Below are positions 1-6,279 of a DNA stretch of 16,541 nucleotides, piece after piece. The stretch's first letter is position 1. Every line of letters begins with the position of its first letter. The position numbers and the translations under genes are program-made. Below the pieces are notes generated by a model. It saw nothing but the letters and a program-made list of their open reading frames with translations. It was not told the DNA's origin and made no database searches. Source of the DNA: Patescibacteria group bacterium (lineage in GTDB: Bacteria > Patescibacteriota > Dojkabacteria > SC72); NCBI GenBank assembly GCA_018818345.1, contig JAHISI010000075.1, positions 1 to 16,541 on the forward strand, written 5' to 3'.

Positions 1-386
1 TGGAGGAGCATGATAAGAGGTTTGAGGCTATAGATAAGAAACTGGAGGAGCATGATAAGAGGTTTGAGGCTATAGATAAGAAACTGGAGGAGCATGATAA
101 GAGGTTTGAGGCTATAGAAAAGAAGTTAGGAGAACACGATAAGAAATTTGGAGAAATAGAAAGAAGACTTGATAATATTGTTGAAGTTGTTGCACTTCAC
201 ACAACATTGTTAAAAGATATTAGCCTTAGGTTAATATCTGTAGAAGGCAATGTAGAAAGAATGAGTCTCTCTGTAGAGAATATTTGGTCAAAGCTTGCTC
301 TTCTATCTGCAAAGATAAAGGTTCAAGAAGACAAAACCGATACATTCAATATGCTTTTAGATAAAGGCAAGGATCAATACAAATAG
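1..386 (+). CDS. Coiled-coil repeat protein, 5' end missing
   Basis: Reading frame open from the left edge (first full codon at base 3) to a TAG stop at 384-386, giving the last 127 residues. The first 56 residues are four 14-residue units of the type EEHDKRFEAIDKKL, the fourth diverged. Hydrophobic residues H, F, I and L recur at 3-4-3-4 spacing, which is a regular heptad pattern, so a charged coiled coil is expected. The rest (VEVVALHTTLLKDISLRL onward) also looks helical and ends with a lysine-rich tail; no membrane segment or catalytic motif is visible in this part. The function is not recognisable. Proteins with similar repeats are common as hypothetical proteins in small-genome bacteria. 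The gene converges on gyrA with only 11 bases between the two stop codons. The start and total repeat number lie outside the window. Confidence 0.75.
   Translation, partial: EEHDKRFEAIDKKLEEHDKRFEAIDKKLEEHDKRFEAIEKKLGEHDKKFGEIERRLDNIVEVVALHTTLLKDISLRLISVEGNVERMSLSVENIWSKLALLSAKIKVQEDKTDTFNMLLDKGKDQYK
3..170 (+). repeat. 42-bp in-frame tandem repeats
   Basis: Four consecutive 42-base units at 3-44, 45-86, 87-128 and 129-170. Units 1 and 2 are identical; unit 3 is identical for its first 33 bases and then differs at three positions; unit 4 is clearly diverged. The two bases before unit 1 (TG) fit the end of another copy, so the array probably continues to the left. Each unit encodes two heptads of a coiled coil. 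Confidence 0.9.
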
Positions 387-397
387 TTTCTATACTC

Positions 398-3205
398 TTA
401 GAGTAAAGCCACTGTAGCTACCCTATCATCGCTCCCAATATTCATAATCTTTACACCTGAAGTCTGTCTCCCAAGCTTTGGAACAGTTTTGAGTTCTGAA
501 CGTATAACTTTAGACTTTTCGGATATGACTACAATTTCTTCTTGCTCAGGTTCAATGATTCTAGCTGTAGAGATCTTTCCAGTCTTAGGTGTAACTCTGA
601 ATGTAAAGACACCAGTCCCACCTCTTTTTTGAGTTGGATATTCTTTAAGGACAGACATCTTACCAAAACCATTCTCAGAGAGAGTTAGGACCATCATATC
701 ATTGTTTTTAACTATGCCCATACCTGCTACGCAATCGGTAGCCGATTTAAATTTGATAGCTGTAACACCTCTTGTATTTCTGCCCATTGGCCTAACATCG
801 GATTCCTTAAATCTTACCGATTTACCGTCTGCGGTTACGATCAAGACCTCATCTTCTCCTGTAGTTGGTTTAACCCATGCTAAGGAGTCACCAGTCTCAA
901 GCTTAATAGCGGTCAATCCATTGGCTCTGATCTTAGCGAATTCGGAAAGCTCTGTCTTTTTGATAATGCCCTTTTCGGTTACCATTAGGAAATATTTGTA
1001 AGCAATGGCTTCTCCACTTGCTTGTTGTTCCTTAATCTTGCCTTTTGGATCTCTAGTTAGTACAGAGGTAATAATTTCCTCAGGTTCTAACTGTACAAGA
1101 TTTACCAATGGTAATCCCTTTGCAGTTCGACCATATTCAGGAATTTCGAATATTCTTAGATTGAATACCTTACCTTTGTTTGTGAAAAGTAAAAGTTCAT
1201 CATGGGTATTACATAGGAAGGCATGCTCTATAAAGTCACCCTCTTTAGTATCTCCACCGGAGACACCCTTTCCACCTCGTTTTTGAGCTTTGTATGTATC
1301 AGGAGTTAATCTCTTGATATATCCAGAATGAGTAATGGTAACCAACATATCCTCGGATGCAACCATATCCTCTTCTGAGATTTCATTTACCTTGCCCTTT
1401 ACAACTTTTGATCTTCTATCATCTCCATACTTCTCTTTTACCTCTTCTAAATCCGCATTGATGATTTCAAGAATTCGTGCAGGATTCTCTAAGATATCAT
1501 TGTAAGTCTTAATATTTTCTTGTAATTCATTGTATTCATTTTGGAGTTTCATCTTTTCCAAAGCAGCTAACCTTCTTAATTGCATATCTAAGATTGCTTG
1601 TGCTTGTACTTCTGTAAACTTGAATTTATCCATCAAGTTAGTCTTTGCAGTTTCTTGAGTCTTTGAACCACGAATAGTTGCAATTACTTCATCCAGCATA
1701 TCGAGTGCTTTGAGTAAGCCTTCTAATATATGTGCTCTGAATCTAGCTTCTGCTAAATCAAATTCATATCTTCTAATGGTTACTGTTATTCTGAATGAAA
1801 TAAAGAGCTCTAAAATTCTCTTTAATGGTAATGTCTTTGGCTGTTGATCTACCAATGCAATCATATTTGCATTAAATACCTTCTGCATTTCAGTATATTT
1901 GTAGAGCTTGTTCAATACTGCTTTAGGTTGTGATTCTCGTTTTAGTACTATTACAACCCTCATTCCTTCTCTGCTAGATTCATCTCTAATGTCTGCAATA
2001 CCTTCAAGTTTCTTTTCTTTAACTAAATCTGCCATCTTTTCAATCATATGTGCTTTGTTTACTTGGAATGGTATCTCTGTGATGACAATATTGAATCTTC
2101 CTTGGTTGCCTTCTACAATTGTAGCCTTTGCTCTTTGTAGGATTCTTCCCCTACCGGTAGCGTATGCATTTAAGATTTCATTCTGGTCATAGATTGTTCC
2201 ACCTGTTGGGAAATCAGGGCCAGGGATAATTTCGATTAAATCTAATGGTGTAATCTCAGATTTGAATTCTGGGTATAGTACGTTGTTTTCTAAAGCTATC
2301 TTTTCTCTTAACTCCTTGATCTTTAGTTGATATTCTAAATCGTTAGTATCTACATAGTTTTCTAGATAGTCCTCAGGCTTGGAGTTCAATGTTCTTGGGA
2401 TTATTTCCTTTGATTCTTTGTCTCTTCTTAATTGATTGTATACTGCATTTCCTTCCCAACTGTTACCTAATTTAATCATTGCTTGAAGTGCATTGATTAA
2501 CTCTCTCAGGTTGTGAGGAGGCATTTTAGTTGCCATACCTACTGCAATACCATCTCCACCATTTGCTAATACATTTGGAAATGCGGCTGGTAATACAGAT
2601 GGTTCTAATCTGGTTCCATCATAGTTTGGTACAAATGTAACGGTTCCTTTACCTAAGTCTCGAAGCAAGTCCATAGTGATCTTTCCCATTCTAGCCTCTG
2701 TGTATCTCATTGCTGCTGCGGTATCTCCATCGATTGAACCGAAGTTCCCTTGCCCATCGATTAGAAGATATCTAGTAGAAAAGTCTTGAGCTAGTTTTAC
2801 TAATGTAGGGTATATGACTGCCTCACCGTGAGGATGATAGTTACCTGAAGTATCGCCTGCAATCTTTGCACATTTTCTGTAGTGTGCACTTGGTGTTAGA
2901 GCTAAGTCGTTCATTGCCACAAGTATTCTTCTTTGAGATGGTTTAAGACCATCTTTTACTTCTGGTAATGCACGAGAGACAATGACGGACATAGAGTAAT
3001 CCAAATAGTTGGATTTCATTTCATCTACAATTGATCGTTCAAAGATTTCTCCTGGTTTGAATGAAAGGTTGAACTTTATCTCCCCATTATCATCTTCAGC
3101 TGTTGCATCTAATGGTGAGGTTTCTTCTGTGTTAGGAGTCTCCTCTGTTGCAGATGTATCCTCAGCAAGTTCTATTATTTTTTCTTTTTGCTCTTCGTCT
3201 GTCAT
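398..3205 (-). CDS. gyrA: DNA gyrase subunit A
   Basis: GyrA forms the breakage-reunion half of the A2B2 gyrase that introduces negative supercoils using ATP. The catalytic tyrosine is Y168 in AAAMRYTEARM, and the GyrA box QKRGGKG at 641-647 in the C-terminal beta-pinwheel marks it as gyrase rather than topoisomerase IV. At 935 residues it is longer than usual (about 820-880). The first ~53 residues are an acidic, low-complexity extension before the conserved start of the fold (IVDEMKSNYLDYSMSVIV). About 70 extra residues (roughly 245-318) sit between HNLRELINA and IPGPDFPT. In the quinolone region the motif reads HPHGEAVIYP, so E. coli Ser83 and Asp87 correspond to Ala129 and Pro133. It lies 11 bases downstream of gyrB, surely in one operon. 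No Shine-Dalgarno sequence precedes the ATG. Confidence 0.97.
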   Translation of the reverse strand: MTDEEQKEKIIELAEDTSATEETPNTEETSPLDATAEDDNGEIKFNLSFKPGEIFERSIVDEMKSNYLDYSMSVIVSRALPEVKDGLKPSQRRILVAMNDLALTPSAHYRKCAKIAGDTSGNYHPHGEAVIYPTLVKLAQDFSTRYLLIDGQGNFGSIDGDTAAAMRYTEARMGKITMDLLRDLGKGTVTFVPNYDGTRLEPSVLPAAFPNVLANGGDGIAVGMATKMPPHNLRELINALQAMIKLGNSWEGNAVYNQLRRDKESKEIIPRTLNSKPEDYLENYVDTNDLEYQLKIKELREKIALENNVLYPEFKSEITPLDLIEIIPGPDFPTGGTIYDQNEILNAYATGRGRILQRAKATIVEGNQGRFNIVITEIPFQVNKAHMIEKMADLVKEKKLEGIADIRDESSREGMRVVIVLKRESQPKAVLNKLYKYTEMQKVFNANMIALVDQQPKTLPLKRILELFISFRITVTIRRYEFDLAEARFRAHILEGLLKALDMLDEVIATIRGSKTQETAKTNLMDKFKFTEVQAQAILDMQLRRLAALEKMKLQNEYNELQENIKTYNDILENPARILEIINADLEEVKEKYGDDRRSKVVKGKVNEISEEDMVASEDMLVTITHSGYIKRLTPDTYKAQKRGGKGVSGGDTKEGDFIEHAFLCNTHDELLLFTNKGKVFNLRIFEIPEYGRTAKGLPLVNLVQLEPEEIITSVLTRDPKGKIKEQQASGEAIAYKYFLMVTEKGIIKKTELSEFAKIRANGLTAIKLETGDSLAWVKPTTGEDEVLIVTADGKSVRFKESDVRPMGRNTRGVTAIKFKSATDCVAGMGIVKNNDMMVLTLSENGFGKMSVLKEYPTQKRGGTGVFTFRVTPKTGKISTARIIEPEQEEIVVISEKSKVIRSELKTVPKLGRQTSGVKIMNIGSDDRVATVALL

Positions 3206-3216
3206 TATGGTGTTGT

Positions 3217-5127
3217 TTAAATATCTAAGTTAGCCTTCGTAGCATAGGTCTGTATGAACCTTCTTCTAGGAGGAACCTCATTGCCCATTAACATTTCAAA
3301 TGTTTTCTCTGCATCCTCTGCATCTTCGATATGTACTCTCTTCAATACTCGAAGGGCGGGATTCATAGTAGTCTCCCACAACTGATCAGGATTCATTTCT
3401 CCTAAACCTTTAAATCTATTTGCAATTGGATTCTTTCCTTCCTCTTTAGCTTCTTTAACAAATGCATCTTTTTCGGCATCATTTAACAAGTAATATTTCT
3501 TTTTTCCAATCTCTACTTTGTGAAGTGGAGGTTGTGCGACATACACATAGCCTTGTTCGATGAGAGGTCTGAAGAATCTGAATAGCAATGTTAATACCAA
3601 GTCCGTGATATGCAAACCATCGACGTCTGCATCGCTCATGATTATAATTTTGTGATATCGCAATTTCTTAATATCTAGACTATCTCCAATACCAACACCC
3701 AAAGCTGTTGTAACATTGTTAAATTCTTCATTGGTCAATACTCGGTCTACTCTGTATTTGTGTGTATTCATAATCTTACCTCTTAAAGGAAGTATAGCTT
3801 GAGTGTGTCTATCCCTACCCTGTTTAGCTGAACCACCTGCTGAGTCTCCCTCAACGATGAATAGTTCACTCTCTGCAGGATCTTTACTACTACAATCAGC
3901 TAATTTACCAGGCAAACTAGTAGATTCTAATACACTCTTTCTAATTACAGCATCTCTTGCAGCTTTTGCTGCAGCTTTAGCTTTGTTAGAAAGCACTGCT
4001 TTCCCAATGATAGCTTTCGCTTCTGTTGGATGCTCTTCCAAGTATGTTAGTAACTCATCTCTTACGACTTTCCCTACGATACTTTTAACCTCTGGGTTAT
4101 TTAATTTGATCTTTGTCTGACCTTCAAACTGTGGATCTGGAACCTTGACCGAAATTATTGCAGTTAAGCCTTCTCTAACATCATCTCCACTTAAACCAGT
4201 ATTTAATCCTTTGAGTAGATCATTTTTTTGTGCGTATGAGTTGAGAGCACTGGTTAATGCTGTTCTAAAGCCGACCAAGTGAGTGCCGCCTTCTGGATTT
4301 ATGATGTTGTTGGTATAGCATCTGACATCTTCCTCTAACCCATCAGTATATTGCATAGCTACTTCCACGATGACATTGTCATCTTCTTTGTTCATGTAGA
4401 AAGGATCTGGGCTAATTGGCTTTTCATCTACTACTAAGAATTGTACATATGATTTAATTCCATCTTCAAAGTAGACATCATAGTTTTTGTCTTTGCTTCC
4501 TCGGGCGTCAGTTATTGTTATTCTTAATCCTGCTGTTAAGTATGCATGTTGTCTACAACTTTTTACAATGGTGTGGAAATCAAAATCGATAGTTGAAAAA
4601 ATCTTTTCATCTGGTTTGAAGGTATGCTCAGTTCCTGTTTCTTTTGAATCTCCAATTTTCTCAACAGGAGCCATTGGAATACCTCTTTCATATCTTTGCT
4701 GATATAGGCCACCATCTTTTTTTACTTTTGTAACCATCCACTCAGAAAGAGCATTGGTACATTTCATACCTACCCCGTGTAATCCACCAGAGACTTTGTA
4801 AGCTCCACCGTCAAATTTACCACCAGCATGCAGGTTGGTCATAACGGTTTCGAGAGTAGAAACCTTGGTTTCAGGGTGCATCTCTACAGGTATACCTCGA
4901 CCATTATCTCTTACTGTTAGAGAACCATCTTTGTTAAATGTTACCCATATATGCGAACAATATCCTGCTAAGGCCTCATCTACAGAGTTGTCTAAAATTT
5001 CGGTAAATATATGATGTAAACCAAACTTGTCGGTCGAACCAATGTACATTGCAGGTCTTTTTCTAACAGCTTCTAACCCTTTTAATACTTGAATGTTAGA
5101 TGCTCCATAATCACTTTGTTTGGTCAT
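3217..5127 (-). CDS. gyrB: DNA gyrase subunit B
   Basis: ATPase subunit of gyrase. The GHKL ATPase domain shows ILDNSVDEA (catalytic Glu43, Mg-binding Asn47), DNGRGIP at 74-80 and GGLHGVGM at 114-121; the transducer has the QTK loop (337-339). The TOPRIM domain has Glu426 in EGDSAGGSA and the acidic triad D499/D501/D503 in DADVDG. The C-terminal tail domain is recognisable from RFKGLGEMNPDQLWETTMNP at 571-590. Its 636 residues match the short form of GyrB that lacks the ~170-residue proteobacterial insertion. After DADVDG the usual HIRTLLLTF reads HITDLVLTL, a mild divergence. It precedes gyrA by 11 bases, so the two subunits are probably co-translated from one transcript. A promoter lies about 48 bases upstream. 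Confidence 0.97.
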   Translation of the reverse strand: MTKQSDYGASNIQVLKGLEAVRKRPAMYIGSTDKFGLHHIFTEILDNSVDEALAGYCSHIWVTFNKDGSLTVRDNGRGIPVEMHPETKVSTLETVMTNLHAGGKFDGGAYKVSGGLHGVGMKCTNALSEWMVTKVKKDGGLYQQRYERGIPMAPVEKIGDSKETGTEHTFKPDEKIFSTIDFDFHTIVKSCRQHAYLTAGLRITITDARGSKDKNYDVYFEDGIKSYVQFLVVDEKPISPDPFYMNKEDDNVIVEVAMQYTDGLEEDVRCYTNNIINPEGGTHLVGFRTALTSALNSYAQKNDLLKGLNTGLSGDDVREGLTAIISVKVPDPQFEGQTKIKLNNPEVKSIVGKVVRDELLTYLEEHPTEAKAIIGKAVLSNKAKAAAKAARDAVIRKSVLESTSLPGKLADCSSKDPAESELFIVEGDSAGGSAKQGRDRHTQAILPLRGKIMNTHKYRVDRVLTNEEFNNVTTALGVGIGDSLDIKKLRYHKIIIMSDADVDGLHITDLVLTLLFRFFRPLIEQGYVYVAQPPLHKVEIGKKKYYLLNDAEKDAFVKEAKEEGKNPIANRFKGLGEMNPDQLWETTMNPALRVLKRVHIEDAEDAEKTFEMLMGNEVPPRRRFIQTYATKANLDI

Positions 5128-5166
5128 TATTTGTGTGGTTTCCGTAAATTAGTTTCCCGGTCAAAA

Positions 5167-5195
5167 TACCCTATATTTTACCTTTTTTTAGGGTA
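5167..5195. repeat. Inverted repeat over the gyrB promoter
   Basis: Arms TACCCTA (5167-5173) and TAGGGTA (5189-5195) are perfect 7-base complements separated by 15 bases. A second, overlapping pair, TTTACC (5177-5182) and GGTAAA (5192-5197), could fold alternatively. On the minus strand the outer hairpin is followed by TTTTG, so it could be a weak terminator for holB; because the gyrB -10 lies in its loop it could equally be an operator. The sequence does not decide between these. Confidence 0.4.
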
Positions 5196-5203
5196 AATGT
5201 TAA
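5175..5203 (-). promoter_or_regulatory. Predicted sigma70 promoter of gyrBA
   Basis: On the minus strand: TTAACA (5203-5198), 17 bases, TAAAAT (5180-5175). The -35 overlaps the holB stop codon. The -10 ends 47 bases before the gyrB ATG, leaving a short leader without a Shine-Dalgarno sequence. It would allow gyrBA to be expressed independently of holB. Confidence 0.5.
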
Positions 5204-5877
5204 GCATTTAAGAATAGTAACAATGCCTCTAATACAAGCTTTTTATTACAATTGCTGTTTATCTTATTCCTAGTCTCTTGTATATATTTCAATTGGTCTG
5301 AAATAGCCTTAGAGCTATTTATATTATCATTTTTAATTTCATTTTCAAGTTCTACCCTAAAGTACTCCTCAATATCAGTGAGTAATTTAAGGCATTCTAC
5401 CTTATCTTTTGAAATGCTGTCTACATATCCAAACTGTTCAACTAAATCTTGATCCAAAATTGAGGGCTTAATCTTTGTAACTTCTTCTAGTACCCCTTGC
5501 TTTATATATACTGGCTTGGATCTTGAATAGATAGTGGGTAAAACGTTCTTTTCATTGTCTACGCAGAGTATATATATTGTATCGTCACCACTCTCCTCTA
5601 ATGTTTTCAAAAAAGAATTCTGAGCTTGTGGTGTGAGTTTCTCTGCCTGGTATATGATAGCTATCTGTTTGGAATTACCAAATGGCTTGAAGATCATTTC
5701 TTTTACAAAATCTTTTACATCCTCAATACCAATACTGTTCTCCTCGCGTCTATCTAATATATGTATGTCAGGAGTTTCTTGTATTGAGGTGATATCTTTT
5801 TCTAAGAGCGTTGATACGAACTGGGTCAGATAGTCAGTTTGTTGCTTAGTATTTTTACTAATGAAGAGATATGTCAT
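5200..5877 (-). CDS. holB: DNA polymerase III delta' subunit (clamp-loader), short form
   Basis: Delta' is the rigid, non-catalytic AAA+ subunit of the clamp loader that places the sliding clamp on DNA. Recognisable blocks are SIGIEDVKDF (48-57), the Walker B-like IAIIYQAEKLT (72-82), QNSFLKTLEES (86-96) and LPTIYSRSKPV (113-123), all in the order seen in HolB/DnaX relatives. There is no Walker A at the N terminus, so ATP hydrolysis is not expected, as usual for delta'. The normal SRC sensor motif reads SRS here. At 225 residues it is much shorter than the ~330 of E. coli and has only a reduced C-terminal collar region. It is followed by gyrB on the same strand after a 72-base gap. The chosen ATG lies five bases downstream of an extended -10 sequence. 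A DnaX-type gamma/tau subunit is unlikely given the missing P-loop. Confidence 0.82.
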   Translation of the reverse strand: MTYLFISKNTKQQTDYLTQFVSTLLEKDITSIQETPDIHILDRREENSIGIEDVKDFVKEMIFKPFGNSKQIAIIYQAEKLTPQAQNSFLKTLEESGDDTIYILCVDNEKNVLPTIYSRSKPVYIKQGVLEEVTKIKPSILDQDLVEQFGYVDSISKDKVECLKLLTDIEEYFRVELENEIKNDNINSSKAISDQLKYIQETRNKINSNCNKKLVLEALLLFLNA

Positions 5878-5882
5878 AGCCT

Positions 5883-5891
5883 ATTCTACCA
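5883..5891 (-). promoter_or_regulatory. Extended -10 element next to the holB start
   Basis: Minus-strand TGGTAGAAT is an extended -10 (TG, one base, TAGAAT) ending only five bases before the holB ATG. No good -35 is found at normal spacing. If used, the transcript would begin at or within a base or two of the start codon, making it leaderless. Confidence 0.35.
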
Positions 5892-5911
5892 TATTGAAAT
5901 TATTAACGATT

Positions 5912-5940
5912 TTGACAAATAAATGGTTCCTAGATATACT
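5912..5940 (+). promoter_or_regulatory. Near-consensus sigma70 promoter, upstream of pil locus
   Basis: TTGACA (5912-5917), exactly 17 bases, TATACT (5935-5940). This is the best match to the sigma70 consensus in the window (perfect -35, five of six bases in the -10). It points toward pilB, whose start is 340 bases away, and runs antisense to the toxin-gene remnant. It may drive a long pilB leader or a separate small RNA. Confidence 0.5.
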
Positions 5941-5946
5941 AATAAC

Positions 5947-6020
5947 ACAATTGGCATTAGCCACGACTCCCTCTACGTTACAATAGGCCGTTGGTGGAGG
6001 GAGATAAAAATAATTCTCCA
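5947..6020 (+). other. Candidate structured leader or small RNA
   Basis: Directly after the predicted start of transcription come three possible hairpins: TGGC/GCCA (5952-5963), a 10-bp stem with one G-T wobble between CTCCCTCTAC (5967-5976) and GTGGAGGGAG (5994-6003), and GGAGA (6000-6004) with TCTCC (6015-6019) followed by AATTTT. The second and third share the same GGAG bases and exclude one another, as in attenuators. There is no long T run, and I recognise no known riboswitch class. The rest of 6020-6218 on the plus strand shows nothing else. Confidence 0.2.
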
Positions 6021-6202
6021 ATTTTAGACAGTATGTTTTGATAATGAGAATCTTCTAGTTCCCCCATTTTTCCTAATAGTCTTTTACTACTAAATACCCT
6101 TAGCTGGGAGATCATAACAGCCATAGGTCTATTGTCAAAATCTTTGATATATTCCATATCTAAATTATATGTTTTTGTTATTAACTGCCAAAGCCAGTTC
6201 AT
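5978..6202 (-). pseudogene. C-terminal remnant of a PemK/MazF-type toxin gene
   Basis: A 74-residue open frame whose segment MAVMISQLRVFSSKRLLGKM followed by GELEDSHYQNILSKIGELF resembles, from memory, the end of PemK/MazF mRNA interferases (ISQ.R..S.KRL..K.G.L, then a C-terminal helix). The N-terminal beta-barrel half, with the RP(V)LV-type strand and its conserved arginine, is missing: a TAG stop stands immediately before the ATG, and the pil promoter and pilB follow within 80 bases. No antitoxin gene is adjacent. I therefore read it as a decayed toxin fragment, not a working interferase. It could alternatively be a short unrelated protein. No Shine-Dalgarno sequence or convincing promoter precedes it. 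Confidence 0.45.
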
Positions 6203-6218
6203 CTATTTCTACTACTCA

Positions 6219-6247
6219 TTGACTCTCCATACTGGTTATCATAAACT
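6219..6247 (+). promoter_or_regulatory. Predicted promoter of the pilBTC operon
   Basis: TTGACT (6219-6224), 17 bases, TAAACT (6242-6247), ending 32 bases before the pilB ATG. The -35 matches five of six and the -10 four of six consensus bases, with ideal spacing. It is the proximal of two plus-strand promoters in this region. Confidence 0.5.
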
Positions 6248-6279
6248 GAATAAAGTATTAGATTACAAACTGCCGCCAA

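Noticed and set aside
3..170. CRISPR-like regular repeat array
   Set aside because: The 42-base units are directly adjacent, with no spacers, and lie in frame within a coding sequence.
393..405. Small hairpin TACTC/GAGTA between the convergent ends of the repeat gene and gyrA
   Set aside because: Only five base pairs, within the last gyrA codons, with no T run on either side; too weak to call a bidirectional terminator.
398..3205. Topoisomerase IV ParC instead of GyrA
   Set aside because: The intact GyrA box QKRGGKG and direct linkage after gyrB favour gyrase.
5200..5877. DnaX (gamma/tau) clamp-loader subunit
   Set aside because: There is no Walker A motif and no Zn-binding cysteine cluster, and the protein is far too short.
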